From: Paenibacillus monticola
GTDB taxonomy: Bacteria; Bacillota; Bacilli; Paenibacillales; Paenibacillaceae
NCBI RefSeq assembly: GCF_009664975.1
Contig: NZ_WJXB01000017.1
Span: forward strand, 25,475 to 89,474
Reading direction: 5' to 3'
DNA length: 64,000 nt
Within the stretch, counting starts at the first letter, position 1. Each line of letters opens with the position of its first letter. The notes beneath the pieces were generated by a model. That model did no database searches, was not told the origin of the DNA, and worked only from the letters and a program-made list of their open reading frames with translations. Below are positions 27,015-35,348 of the stretch, in pieces. Position numbers and translations under genes: made by a program.

Positions 27015-28211
27015 TTATGATGAAAGAATGGAACTGGATAAGTAATGCAGCGCAACAGCGGATAGGATAGCAACTCCGAAAGGCAAAGCATTCTCATCTA
27101 AGTCAAAATGGGAATGATGCAACGGATAGCGGGTTCTTGCTTCGTCATTACCTGTACCTATGCGGAAAAACGCTCCTGGAATGGCTTCTGCATAGAAGGC
27201 AAAGTCTTCTCCACCTGTGGAGGGCTTGATATAATCCCAGCATTTGGAGCCGAACAACCGCTCGCTGGCTTCCGTAACCTTGTCCACCATGGTTTCATTA
27301 TTCCAAACAGCCGGATAGGATTTGATATAATTGAGCTCATAACCAGCACCAAATGACTCTGTAACTCCGCGGATCACACGTTCGATCAGTATAGGCATCT
27401 GATCCCGAACCGCAGGGGATAACGTACGAATTGTCCCCACCATCTTCACACTCGGAGCAAGGGCTGCCCCCATCACTCCGCCCTCGATCGTGCCGATCGT
27501 AATGACAACTGTCTCCAACGGGTCAATCATTCGACTTGCGATATTCTGCAAAGCTGTGATCACTTGAGCTGAAACGGCAATTGCATCAACACCTTCATGT
27601 GGACGGGCCGCATGGCCGCCCTTACCGATAATATGAATCTCCATACTATCGACTGAAGCAAAGGCAACTCCTTTGGCGATCCCTATAGTTCCTGTGGACA
27701 TGCCGGGATAAACATGAAGTCCGACAATGGCTTCGACTTCGGGATTATCCAATACCCCATCCTCCATCATCGCTTTAGCTCCAGCAAACCCTTCTTCCGC
27801 CGGTTGAAATATAAATTTAATATTTCCCTGTGGCGGTCTCCCCAGACTACATAGTAGTTCAGCAGCCCCCATCAACATTGTCGTATGCGCATCATGTCCG
27901 CATAAATGGGCTAAGCCTGAGTTCATGGAACGGTAGGAGACTTCTTTATCGTCCTGAATAGGCAATGCGTCCATATCCGCTCTTAAGCCCACAGTTGGAC
28001 CTTCTTGTTCTCCGCGGAGTAGACCAACCACCCCAGTTCCGCCTACATTAGTGGTTACTTCCAATCCTAGACTTCTTAAGTGCTTAGCAACAATAGCTGA
28101 AGTGCGTATCTCTTGATAACCAATCTCTGGATGCTGGTGGAAATCCCGTCGCCATTCAACAAGCTGTTCCTTAAGTTTGTCCGATAAATCCAGAATATGT
28201 TGAAATGACAC
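27015..28211 (-). CDS. M20 family amidohydrolase/N-acyl amino acid deacylase
   Basis: 398 residues from GTG 28211, with GGGAGG 9 nt upstream. Metal-site motifs are GLRADMDALPI, LCGHDAHTTMLMG and FQPAEEGFAGAKAM, typical of hippurate or N-acyl-L-amino-acid hydrolases and IAA-amino-acid hydrolases. It removes acyl groups from amino acids in the cytoplasm, using two Zn or Mn ions. Being the first enzyme after the regulator, it suggests that N-acylated amino acids or peptides are the operon substrate. Confidence 0.88.
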   Translation of the reverse strand: MSFQHILDLSDKLKEQLVEWRRDFHQHPEIGYQEIRTSAIVAKHLRSLGLEVTTNVGGTGVVGLLRGEQEGPTVGLRADMDALPIQDDKEVSYRSMNSGLAHLCGHDAHTTMLMGAAELLCSLGRPPQGNIKFIFQPAEEGFAGAKAMMEDGVLDNPEVEAIVGLHVYPGMSTGTIGIAKGVAFASVDSMEIHIIGKGGHAARPHEGVDAIAVSAQVITALQNIASRMIDPLETVVITIGTIEGGVMGAALAPSVKMVGTIRTLSPAVRDQMPILIERVIRGVTESFGAGYELNYIKSYPAVWNNETMVDKVTEASERLFGSKCWDYIKPSTGGEDFAFYAEAIPGAFFRIGTGNDEARTRYPLHHSHFDLDENALPFGVAILSAVALHYLSSSILSS

Positions 28212-28225
28212 AGTGCCCGACCTCC

Positions 28226-28951
28226 CTATTCTTCGGCGAATACCTTTGCATAAATCGCATCTGCCGATTTCTCAATGTGTTCTTTCATAATTTTTCGGGA
28301 TAATTCATGATCACGAGACTTAATGGCTTCAAAAAGAGTGGTGTGTTTCTCGTTATTTACTAATCGTATGGAGTGGTTATATGGCATTAGATCAAGTGCA
28401 GGGTTAATTTGCGTGCGAATCCGCCGTACTGCTTTTTCGAAATGAAGGTTATTCGATGCTTTGGCAATGGTCAGGTGAAATTTCACATCGAGTGAACGAA
28501 ACAGCTCCCGGGGACAATCCTCCGCCTTGCTCAATGTTAAATAACTCTCTAATTGATCCAGTTCTTCGGTAGTGATACGCTGCGCTGCCAGCAAGGCCGC
28601 TTCCGGTTCAATCAACATTCTGAATTCGAATACTTTAAGCATATTCTCCCAATCACGCTCAATTTCCTTACGCGTTCGGCGATGAGAGTTCATCGTCACC
28701 GGAAGGACAAAGGTTCCTCCTTTGGCTCCAACTCTCTTTTCAATGAGTCTCTTGGCTTCCAACTGCCCCAAGGCCTCCCTCACGGCTAATCGACTGGCAT
28801 TAAATATCGTGGCCAGTTCGCGTTCTGTAGGCAGCTGTTCCTCAGATAGAAGCTCTTTGAGTATAATAGCCTCCTCTAACTGCTCCAGAATAAAATCGCT
28901 CACCTTTTTGGAATTCACTTTCTCAAACTGCAATGGAAACTGAAGTTGCAT
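28226..28951 (-). CDS. GntR/FadR-family transcriptional regulator
   Basis: 241 residues. An N-terminal winged helix has LPTERELATIFNASRLAVREALGQLEAKRLI, followed by an all-helical FCD-type ligand domain. It is the first gene of the 11-gene peptide operon, 14 nt before the M20 gene, and most likely represses its own promoter (29043-29071) until a ligand, perhaps an acyl-amino acid, binds. GGAG lies 9 nt before the start. Confidence 0.88.
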   Translation of the reverse strand: MQLQFPLQFEKVNSKKVSDFILEQLEEAIILKELLSEEQLPTERELATIFNASRLAVREALGQLEAKRLIEKRVGAKGGTFVLPVTMNSHRRTRKEIERDWENMLKVFEFRMLIEPEAALLAAQRITTEELDQLESYLTLSKAEDCPRELFRSLDVKFHLTIAKASNNLHFEKAVRRIRTQINPALDLMPYNHSIRLVNNEKHTTLFEAIKSRDHELSRKIMKEHIEKSADAIYAKVFAEE

Positions 28952-29042
28952 TTATTCACACTCCATTTCAATACCATTTAATGTTATATGGTTCATACCT
29001 TAGACCTTTAAAGATGTCAAAAAAAATAGATTTAATAGGGTA

Positions 29043-29071
29043 ACTATACGGTGCATCTGAGTGTATGTCAA
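29043..29071 (-). promoter_or_regulatory. sigma-A promoter of the gntR-peptide operon
   Basis: On the minus strand TTGACA (29071-29066), a 17-nt spacer and TATAGT (29048-29043), about 90 nt before the gntR start. The rest of the gap 28952-29235 is AT-rich and shows no gene. Confidence 0.75.
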
Positions 29072-29234
29072 TATACATAACGCAAATTTAAAATTAATTA
29101 AATCCGAGAGTTTTTATGTTACATAAGATAACTCAAACATACCATTCACTAAACAATTTAGTCACCAACCTATTGAATTGAATATCCACCTATACTACTC
29201 GGTTATATATGATTTGTCTATATAAATTCTATAG

Positions 29235-29290
29235 CAAACCCCAAAACAGCCTCCCCACTGTTGCTGAGGAAAAGGCTGTTTTGGGGTTTA
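29235..29290. terminator. long hairpin downstream of the SDR gene
   Basis: AAACCCCAAAACAGCCT pairs with AGGCTGTTTTGGGGTTT around an 18-nt loop. It follows the stop of the minus-strand SDR gene at 29324. There is no long T-run after the stem, so termination is likely but not certain. Confidence 0.7.
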
Positions 29291-29323
29291 GCAAACGTAC
29301 TATTATCTCTTATTGCCTTACTC

Positions 29324-30067
29324 TTAAACAAATCCACCGTTGACACGAATCGTCTGACCCGTAACCCACTGTGATTCAGAACTAGCCAAGAATAGGACAA
29401 CATTTGCAATATCTTCAGGTTCACCCAAACGTCCGAAGGCGTTCATATTCCCGACACTTGTGATCTGTTCTGCTGTCTTTCCAACCGTGAACAGCTCAGT
29501 ATTAACAGGTCCAGGAGAGACGGTATTAATCGTGATCCCTTTCGGTCCAAACTCTTTGGCCAACTGGCGGGTAATCTGTTCCACTGCTCCTTTGGTTCCT
29601 GCATAGACACTGTACGTAGGGAACATTTGACCAGTAACTGAGGTTGAGAAATTGATAATACGGCCGTTCTCATTCATATGCTTAGCCGCCAGCTGGCAGC
29701 TAAAGAAGGTCCCCTTCACATTGATCGCAAACTGTCTGTCGAAATCATCCTCGGTCATATCCAGAATGGGTTTCGTAATCATAATGCCGGCATTATTGAC
29801 GAGAATATCAACCTGCCCATGGGCATCCAGCGTTTTTTGGAACAATGCTTCCAGATCTGCCACTTTGCTAATGTCTGCTTGAATTGCTAATGCATCTCCC
29901 CCGTTCCGCTTAATTCCGTTCACCACGTCTTCTGCCAAACCCGGATTGCTCGCATAATTAACGATGACCTTCGCTCCATGGTGAGCCAACTCCTCGGCAA
30001 TCTTCCGTCCCATCCCTCTCGACGCACCTGTTACCAAAGCTACTTTACCTGCTAATTTGTTATCCAT
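29324..30067 (-). CDS. short-chain dehydrogenase/reductase (FabG-like)
   Basis: 247 residues from the ATG at 30067, chosen for GAGGAGG upstream; an open frame extends further without a good start. Classical SDR motifs are TGASRGMG (NADP-binding), NNAG, and catalytic Ser, Tyr and Lys in STSVTG and YAGTK. It ends GQTIRVNGGFV, typical of 3-oxoacyl-ACP reductase-like enzymes. The substrate is unknown. It is divergent from the MarR-arsM pair and has its own palindromic operator. Confidence 0.85.
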   Translation of the reverse strand: MDNKLAGKVALVTGASRGMGRKIAEELAHHGAKVIVNYASNPGLAEDVVNGIKRNGGDALAIQADISKVADLEALFQKTLDAHGQVDILVNNAGIMITKPILDMTEDDFDRQFAINVKGTFFSCQLAAKHMNENGRIINFSTSVTGQMFPTYSVYAGTKGAVEQITRQLAKEFGPKGITINTVSPGPVNTELFTVGKTAEQITSVGNMNAFGRLGEPEDIANVVLFLASSESQWVTGQTIRVNGGFV

Positions 30068-30172
30068 ATGTTTATTCCTCCTCGAATTTACGACCCTGAG
30101 CCTTAAGTTCAAATCCATGGGCTGCAGCGTAAATCTTTCACTTGTGATTTGAGTATATATTAGATAGTGACA

Positions 30173-30212
30173 GCAATCAAGTGACAATAAATGATTATTG
30201 TCACTTGATTGC
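30173..30212. promoter_or_regulatory. 18-bp perfect inverted repeat upstream of SDR gene
   Basis: GCAATCAAGTGACAATAA (30173-30190), spacer ATGA, then its exact complement (30195-30212). On the minus strand TTGATT and TATACT with 17-nt spacing form a possible promoter whose -35 overlaps one arm. A further half-site GTGACAGC adjoins. It is probably a repressor operator for the SDR gene; a terminator role is less likely because no gene ends here. Confidence 0.75.
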
Positions 30213-30313
30213 ATTGCTCAGAATCAGACGATTGTGGAGTTTGGCGGATCAATAGGTTCATGCCTGGTTCTCCTTCCACTGGCATCGTCACCAAAACCAA
30301 TAAGCTAAATATT

Positions 30314-30344
30314 TATTGCACTTTGCAATAATTTAAGCTATAAC
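30314..30344 (+). promoter_or_regulatory. marR promoter with palindromic operator
   Basis: TATTGCA-CTT-TGCAATA (30314-30330) is a perfect palindrome. The promoter TTGCAC (30316-30321), 17-nt spacer, TATAAC (30339-30344) overlaps it. The 13-bp core TTGCACTTTGCAA recurs, in reverse, upstream of arsM, so both are probably bound by the MarR protein. Confidence 0.75.
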
Positions 30345-30365
30345 TAAAATATGAGGTGACACAAA

Positions 30366-30815
30366 ATGGAAAACACACGCGAGTTGTTTCAAATCATGAC
30401 CCGGCGCTTCGGCCTGCTTAATAAGAACTGCTGCAGCGTAGGCGGCTGCGACATTTCCTTAGCGCAAAGTCATCTGCTATATGAGATTGATCGACGGCAT
30501 AATCCTTCCATGCAGCAGGTTGCCGAAACCTTGGGGATCGATATTACAACCTTCAGCCGGCAAGTACAATCCTTAATGAAAATGGACCTGGTCAAAAAAA
30601 CAGCTGACCCCAGTGATCGCAGAGTATTCACGCTCTCTCTAACCGTTCAGGGCAAATTCGTAGCTACAACCATTGATCAGCAGATGAATGATTACCTGAA
30701 TGAAGTATTCTCGTATATGAGCGAGTTCGAGAAAGAAACCGTATTGCGTTCCGTACAGATTTTCAATGATGCTATGGGGAAATCAAGCAGATGTTGTGCA
30801 CCCATCACCGGGTGA
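30366..30815 (+). CDS. MarR-family regulator with cysteine clusters, probably arsenic-responsive
   Basis: 149 residues with a winged helix (MQQVAETLGIDITTFSRQVQSL and DPSDRRVFTLSLT). Unusual Cys residues occur at 22, 23 and 28 (NCCSVGGC) and at 143, 144 near the C-terminus, candidate ligands for As(III) or other thiol-reactive compounds. The gene lies 62 nt upstream of arsM; identical operator cores precede both. It is therefore proposed to repress itself and arsM until arsenite binds. arsM is more often controlled by ArsR proteins, so this arrangement is worth noting. Confidence 0.8.
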   Translation: MENTRELFQIMTRRFGLLNKNCCSVGGCDISLAQSHLLYEIDRRHNPSMQQVAETLGIDITTFSRQVQSLMKMDLVKKTADPSDRRVFTLSLTVQGKFVATTIDQQMNDYLNEVFSYMSEFEKETVLRSVQIFNDAMGKSSRCCAPITG

Positions 30816-30821
30816 TTCCCC

Positions 30822-30852
30822 TTGTCATATAGTTGCAAAGTGCAAATATAAC
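30822..30852 (+). promoter_or_regulatory. arsM promoter region with MarR-type operator
   Basis: TTGCAAAGTGCAA (30833-30845) is the exact reverse complement of the core in front of marR. It sits between TTGTCA (30822-30827) and TATAAC (30847-30852), a long 19-nt spacer. Confidence 0.7.
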
Positions 30853-30877
30853 CAACATTATGAAGGAGTGATTATGT

Positions 30878-31708
30878 ATGAACAAGCTTACGAATGACCA
30901 AATCCGGCAAAAGGTTCGCAGCCGGTATCAACAAATCGCCGTGCAAACTGTGGAACCCAACTCATCCCGCTGTTTTACAGACAATGCAGACAGCCCTGAC
31001 GTTTCCGGAAGTTGCTGCAGTACTCCCACAGATTTCAATACCATCTCTACTAAGCTGGGTTACTCTGCTGATGAGCTGCAGGCGGTTCCCGAGGGGGCCA
31101 ATTTGGGGTTAGGCTGTGGCAATCCAGGTGCTATCGCTGATATGCAGGCCGGTGAGACCGTGCTGGATTTAGGCAGTGGCGGCGGTTTTGATTGCTTTCT
31201 AGCCTCCCGCCAGGTCGGTGCAGACGGTCATGTCCTGGGGATTGATATGACACCTGAAATGGTCAGTCGTGCGCGTGATAATGCCATCAAAGGAAATTTT
31301 AGCAATACAGAGTTCCGGTTGGGCGAGATCGAACACCTCCCTGTTGCCGACCATACAGTGAACGCCATTATCTCCAACTGTGTGATTAACCTCTCCCCTG
31401 ATAAACAGCAGGTCTTCCATGAAGCCTTCCGGGTACTTCAGCCAGGGGGTCGTCTTGCTATTTCCGACATCGTAACTACCGCTGAATTGCCGCCGGAAAT
31501 TAAAAATGATCTGAATGAGTTATACTCAGGCTGCATCTCGGGTGCATCCTCCATCAGCGAACTAGAGGCCATGCTTCAGCAAAGCGGTTTCTCAGACATC
31601 TCTATCGAGCCTAAAGATGAGTCCAAAGCTTTTATCAAAGACTGGGTTCCCGGTGCTAATATAGACAACTACATCATCTCCGCCGTTATTAAAGCAACTA
31701 AAGACTGA
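30878..31708 (+). CDS. arsM: arsenite S-adenosylmethyltransferase
   Basis: 276 residues. The SAM-binding motif is VLDLGSGGGFDCFLA, followed by LGIDMTPEMV. Conserved As(III)-binding cysteines are visible at C80 (GLGCGNPGA), C168 (SNCVINLSPD) and C219 (YSGCISGA), with further Cys at 32, 46 and 47. The enzyme methylates arsenite, giving volatile or less retained methyl-arsenicals. GAAGGAG lies 10 nt before the start. It follows the marR-type gene and shares its operator; no arsB, arsC or arsR lies nearby. Confidence 0.93.
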   Translation: MNKLTNDQIRQKVRSRYQQIAVQTVEPNSSRCFTDNADSPDVSGSCCSTPTDFNTISTKLGYSADELQAVPEGANLGLGCGNPGAIADMQAGETVLDLGSGGGFDCFLASRQVGADGHVLGIDMTPEMVSRARDNAIKGNFSNTEFRLGEIEHLPVADHTVNAIISNCVINLSPDKQQVFHEAFRVLQPGGRLAISDIVTTAELPPEIKNDLNELYSGCISGASSISELEAMLQQSGFSDISIEPKDESKAFIKDWVPGANIDNYIISAVIKATKD

Positions 31709-31724
31709 TGCTGTAAAGCTTATG

Positions 31725-31794
31725 GGAAGCCGACTCTCATTGAAGAGCTGTACTACCTTAGATTTTCATCTCAGCATAGAGACTCGGCTTCTCC
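31725..31794 (+). terminator. hairpin after arsM
   Basis: GGAAGCCGACTCTC pairs with GAGACTCGGCTTCTCC around a loop of about 38 nt. It lies between convergent ends of arsM (31708) and the beta-helix gene (31811). It lacks a strong T-run. Confidence 0.55.
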
Positions 31795-31810
31795 TTAGGC
31801 ATCATTGCTC

Positions 31811-33034
31811 TTAGGCCAGACTAAATAGAATGGTTTTAGTACCGACCAAGGTAGAACCGCTGTTTACAAAATAGAAATTGGATGCCGTATCCAGCGTAAG
31901 TGGCCCAGTCCAAGTAATTGCACCAAACTGGCTGCTAAAGATACCCGTTGGAGGTACATCCGATAAGGCAAGTGTTACCGTGACATTACCACTTATAAGT
32001 GTATTGGTGATATGTGAATACCCACGCACATTTACAAGCCCATCGGATTGGCTATCCACCATACGCTGAATATTCAGCCCGTTATGAACCATAGTATTGA
32101 TCCGGCTGTAGTATAAATAGGTGTTGAGATTGCCCATATGTCCGGACTGTACGATATTCCCCACGACCCGAGCATTCAGCAGCTGAAATTCGATAGTTGT
32201 AAACGGGTCTCCAACAGCAACGTTCTGGAAAGTAACATCACCACTGATAATGGCTCCGTCTGTGTAGTTTGTATGTGCACTTACCGAAGTCCCGTCATCA
32301 AAGGTACCGATTACAGTAACAGGTCGCGCATCAAAAGCAGGACCCTGCACAAGGTAGACATCCTCCGCAGCCTGACTGGTTTGGATGGTAATATTTCGTG
32401 GAGTGGAGGATGCGAAATTAGCCAGATCGGAGTTTCCAAGCACCCAAGGTCCCAGTCCAAGCAATTGTACATGTCTGGCAGGAGGAATAACAACATTCTC
32501 ATCAAAAATTGAATTGGCCGCGATAAGAATACGGCAGCGTGCTCGCATACCAATGGCAACGGCCAAAGGGCTGTTAACAGCAGCATCTACAGCCGCCTGT
32601 AGAGAGCTGAACGGATCAAATGGTATTCCTGTGCCCGGACCTGGAGCACTTGAATCCGCCCAAAAAGTCGTTTCTCCCCATACAAAACTTTCAGTCCCCC
32701 CTCCACCTGCCCCTAACAATTCAGCGGTTACAAGTCGATGGGCTGTGACTAATTGTCCAGCGGAATTTTTCCCCCATACGGAGACTTCCGTCAGATCAGC
32801 ACCCGTACCTCCCGTAGTAAAAACAAATTCAAACCCGTTTACGTTAGCAAAATACCTCTGCGTAATGACTTGATTCGGAGCGAGCGCGAATAATGCCTGT
32901 ACATATAAGGACCTTGAACCGTTTAATGCATACCCCTCTACTAGTACAGTCGATGAATTGACAGGATCCCGATTATCCATTTTAATAGTCACCTGCTGTG
33001 TAGGTCTGACACCACTAACAGGACTATTTTTCAA
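31811..33034 (-). CDS. probable beta-helix surface protein, function unknown
   Basis: 407 residues from TTG 33034. The N-terminal 120 residues are beta-rich; a pectate-lyase-like right-handed helix follows (DPFSSLQAAVDAAV, then ILIAANSIFDENVVIP and repeated short beta turns). No signal peptide or anchor is seen. The TTG has no ribosome binding site; in frame, nine codons upstream (WLRYQPDR) run back to ATA at 33061 right after AAAGGGGGA. An ATG overlapping at 33059 is in another frame and soon stops. So either ATA is used or the 5' end carries a small frameshift. A spore or surface role is a guess. Confidence 0.55.
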   Translation of the reverse strand: MKNSPVSGVRPTQQVTIKMDNRDPVNSSTVLVEGYALNGSRSLYVQALFALAPNQVITQRYFANVNGFEFVFTTGGTGADLTEVSVWGKNSAGQLVTAHRLVTAELLGAGGGGTESFVWGETTFWADSSAPGPGTGIPFDPFSSLQAAVDAAVNSPLAVAIGMRARCRILIAANSIFDENVVIPPARHVQLLGLGPWVLGNSDLANFASSTPRNITIQTSQAAEDVYLVQGPAFDARPVTVIGTFDDGTSVSAHTNYTDGAIISGDVTFQNVAVGDPFTTIEFQLLNARVVGNIVQSGHMGNLNTYLYYSRINTMVHNGLNIQRMVDSQSDGLVNVRGYSHITNTLISGNVTVTLALSDVPPTGIFSSQFGAITWTGPLTLDTASNFYFVNSGSTLVGTKTILFSLA

Positions 33035-33333
33035 TCGGTCCGGTTGATAACGTAGCCATATAGATTCCCCCTTTAGTTAAATCTCAACAAACACACTTCC
33101 ATTGTTCTGTTGAATTCTATATATCTATATGCAATGTTAATAGAAGGGACTGTACCATTTGCTCCCCAAAAACTGAGAACAAGAAGGAACGATTCCTCCA
33201 TCCATTCGTCATCTGCCGAATAGTGGATACGATCACACAAATAACCCGTAATAAGTTCACTTTTCGCTTAGTGTCCTTTATACGGGTCAAAAGTTTTGAT
33301 TTGGCAATATAATCACGCCTATGCCACAGTGTT

Positions 33334-34284
33334 CTATTGATTAAACGCTGTTAGTTCCACACTAGTTCTCCATAAATCCTCTCTATTCTCCTTGCTATAG
33401 GAAAGCACTGAAGATTGGATTTCCTTTGTACCTTCAAAATATTTCCCTGTCGTTGTATCCAATTCAGGTTTAGTAACTAGAGATGCTAAGGCTTTGCCTG
33501 ATTTGCCAATCGTATTCACATTGGGATGAACCAAAATTAACAGGGATAGAATATATTTCGAGACAAATCTCAAGAGAGGAGAGTAACTTCGAGCAAGCCC
33601 TGTTCCAGGCATCAACCCGGGGTCAAAGGCGTTTACGGTAATGTTTTTATTCATTTGTTGTGTTATTCTTTCTGCTAATTCATAAGTACAATAAATATTA
33701 CATAATTTCGAATTCGTATAGTTGCGTCTTCCTATTGAGCCTATTTCTTCATTTGAGTCTATTCCTTTAGGATAGGCCAGTAATCTCGCATTTTCATACT
33801 TGGGTTCAGGCATTCCAGTTTTTTGTAACGGATCATGTGTCCCACTACTAACAAAAACGATTCTTCCTGTATCCGCTATATTTTCAAGCAGCATATTCAC
33901 TAGTAAAAAGTGACCCAAATGGTTTACCCCAAACGTTAGCTCGAATCCATCCTTTGTATATTGTGCTTTGTTAACGACCTGAATTCCTGCATTACATACA
34001 ATCGCATATAAAGGGGGCAATTTAGCATCCATAAAATGACTCACAAAATCTCTAACCGATTCTAAGGAGGAAAGATCAAGCTCTAACGATATGATGTTGT
34101 CATTACCCGTTTCTTTAATCAGCGAATTCACTGCTTCTTGTGCTTTCGTTGCGTTGCGGCAAGCTATGACAATTTGATTGTTTTTATTATCTTTCGCAAT
34201 ATTTTCAGCACATTTATAACCTAATCCCGTATTTCCGCCTGTTATTATAAAAGTCTTGGTGTTTGAAGTTGCTTCATTTACCAT
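33334..34284 (-). CDS. short-chain dehydrogenase/reductase (retinol/protochlorophyllide reductase-like)
   Basis: 316 residues from the ATG at 34284 behind GAGGG. Motifs TGGNTGLG, CNAGIQ, and catalytic Tyr/Lys in YTNSK are visible, and the family-typical HLGHFLLVNML. It overlaps the upstream MBL-fold gene by 11 nt, so the two are one operon, facing away from the TetR regulator at 35349. The substrate is unknown. The gap 33062-33333 upstream of the beta-helix gene holds no clear gene. Confidence 0.82.
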   Translation of the reverse strand: MVNEATSNTKTFIITGGNTGLGYKCAENIAKDNKNNQIVIACRNATKAQEAVNSLIKETGNDNIISLELDLSSLESVRDFVSHFMDAKLPPLYAIVCNAGIQVVNKAQYTKDGFELTFGVNHLGHFLLVNMLLENIADTGRIVFVSSGTHDPLQKTGMPEPKYENARLLAYPKGIDSNEEIGSIGRRNYTNSKLCNIYCTYELAERITQQMNKNITVNAFDPGLMPGTGLARSYSPLLRFVSKYILSLLILVHPNVNTIGKSGKALASLVTKPELDTTTGKYFEGTKEIQSSVLSYSKENREDLWRTSVELTAFNQ

Positions 34285-35203
34285 TTTCAACCCTCAACAT
34301 CTCCCCATGGATTAGAATATTTAATGCAGCCGTATCCAATTGCCGTCGCTCCCATTCGGCATATAGCCTATCTAACGCTTCCTTCGGTGTATCATCCGCT
34401 AGGAAAAATGCCCCGTAATGCATGGGAATAAAATGCTTACCTCCTGAGTCTAAGAACGCTTGGATTGCTTCTTCTGGTGTTACATGCTGTTTAGACATAA
34501 ACCACTCTGGCTCGTAGGCCCCAATTGGCATCAATACATAATCCGGATTGTAACGCTGGCCGATCTCTTTGAATCCGCGAAAGTAGCCACTATCTCCGGC
34601 AAAATAGATAGAAGGCGCACTTCCTTTTTCCTCTTGTATGACCCATCCACCCCAATGAGAGCGATTGGTATCCCGTAGCGTACGTCTCGTCCAATGCTGT
34701 GTCGGTACAAAATCGATCTGAACGCCTGCGACGGTTATACTCTGCCACCAGGATAGCTCCTCAACCTTTCGAAAGCCTTTGCGTAGAAGCTTCGCTTTGA
34801 GTCCTTCTGGTACGATAATCAGCGGATCTCCCTTAAGAGCTCTTAGCGACGGGAAATCCAAATGATCATAATGTCCATGTGAGATTAGTACAACATCTAC
34901 CGAAGGCATCAACTCTATCGGAATACCTGGTTCGGCAAGCCGTTTCTTAAAAGCCATACTCTTCGCCCAAACGGGATCTGTTACAAGGGTTAACCCACAA
35001 TATCTCAATAAAAAAGTAGCATGCCCTATCCAAGTCATTGAATTTTGACTCAATATACCTTCAATATCTAGATGATCCATTTGAGGAATAATATAAGAAA
35101 GATCTTTCTGCTTGGTTCTCCGCTCCTTACGCCATTGCTGCAGCCGCTTTATAGAGTTATTCAATGCTACGCCGTCTAAATTTTCATAAAGCTTCTTAGG
35201 CAT
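34274..35203 (-). CDS. metallo-beta-lactamase-fold hydrolase (NAPE-PLD/UlaG-like)
   Basis: 309 residues. Metal ligands are in ISHGHYDHLDFPSL (HxHxDH), a later His in PTQHWTRR, Asp in IYFAGDSGYF and the last His in IPMHYGAF, as in the NAPE-phospholipase D/UlaG group. The first gene of a two-gene operon with the SDR; AAGGAGG precedes it. It is divergent from a TetR regulator, which probably controls it. A lipid or lactone substrate is possible but unproven. Confidence 0.8.
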   Translation of the reverse strand: MPKKLYENLDGVALNNSIKRLQQWRKERRTKQKDLSYIIPQMDHLDIEGILSQNSMTWIGHATFLLRYCGLTLVTDPVWAKSMAFKKRLAEPGIPIELMPSVDVVLISHGHYDHLDFPSLRALKGDPLIIVPEGLKAKLLRKGFRKVEELSWWQSITVAGVQIDFVPTQHWTRRTLRDTNRSHWGGWVIQEEKGSAPSIYFAGDSGYFRGFKEIGQRYNPDYVLMPIGAYEPEWFMSKQHVTPEEAIQAFLDSGGKHFIPMHYGAFFLADDTPKEALDRLYAEWERRQLDTAALNILIHGEMLRVENGK

Positions 35204-35299
35204 TTCTTTATTCCTCCTTCAGTTTTTAGTTAGATTTCCAAATTGCTATATCGCCTTCACCTGTTGTATGATTACATTGTAAACATCATACTCCTATTA

Positions 35300-35316
35300 T
35301 GTAGACAGTGTCAACA
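35300..35316. promoter_or_regulatory. candidate TetR operator
   Basis: TGTAGACAGTGTCAACA is a near-palindrome (TGTxGACA/TGTCxACA) in the divergent gap between the MBL-SDR operon and the TetR gene. A second small palindrome TTACATTGTAA lies at 35272-35282. Confidence 0.5.
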
Positions 35317-35348
35317 TGTGTTCAACAAATTATAAGGGCGGTCTTCTT

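Noticed and set aside
28952..29235. A riboswitch or T-box leader for the peptide operon
   Set aside because: Beyond the sigma-A promoter the leader is short and AT-rich with no recognisable aptamer or T-box sequence.
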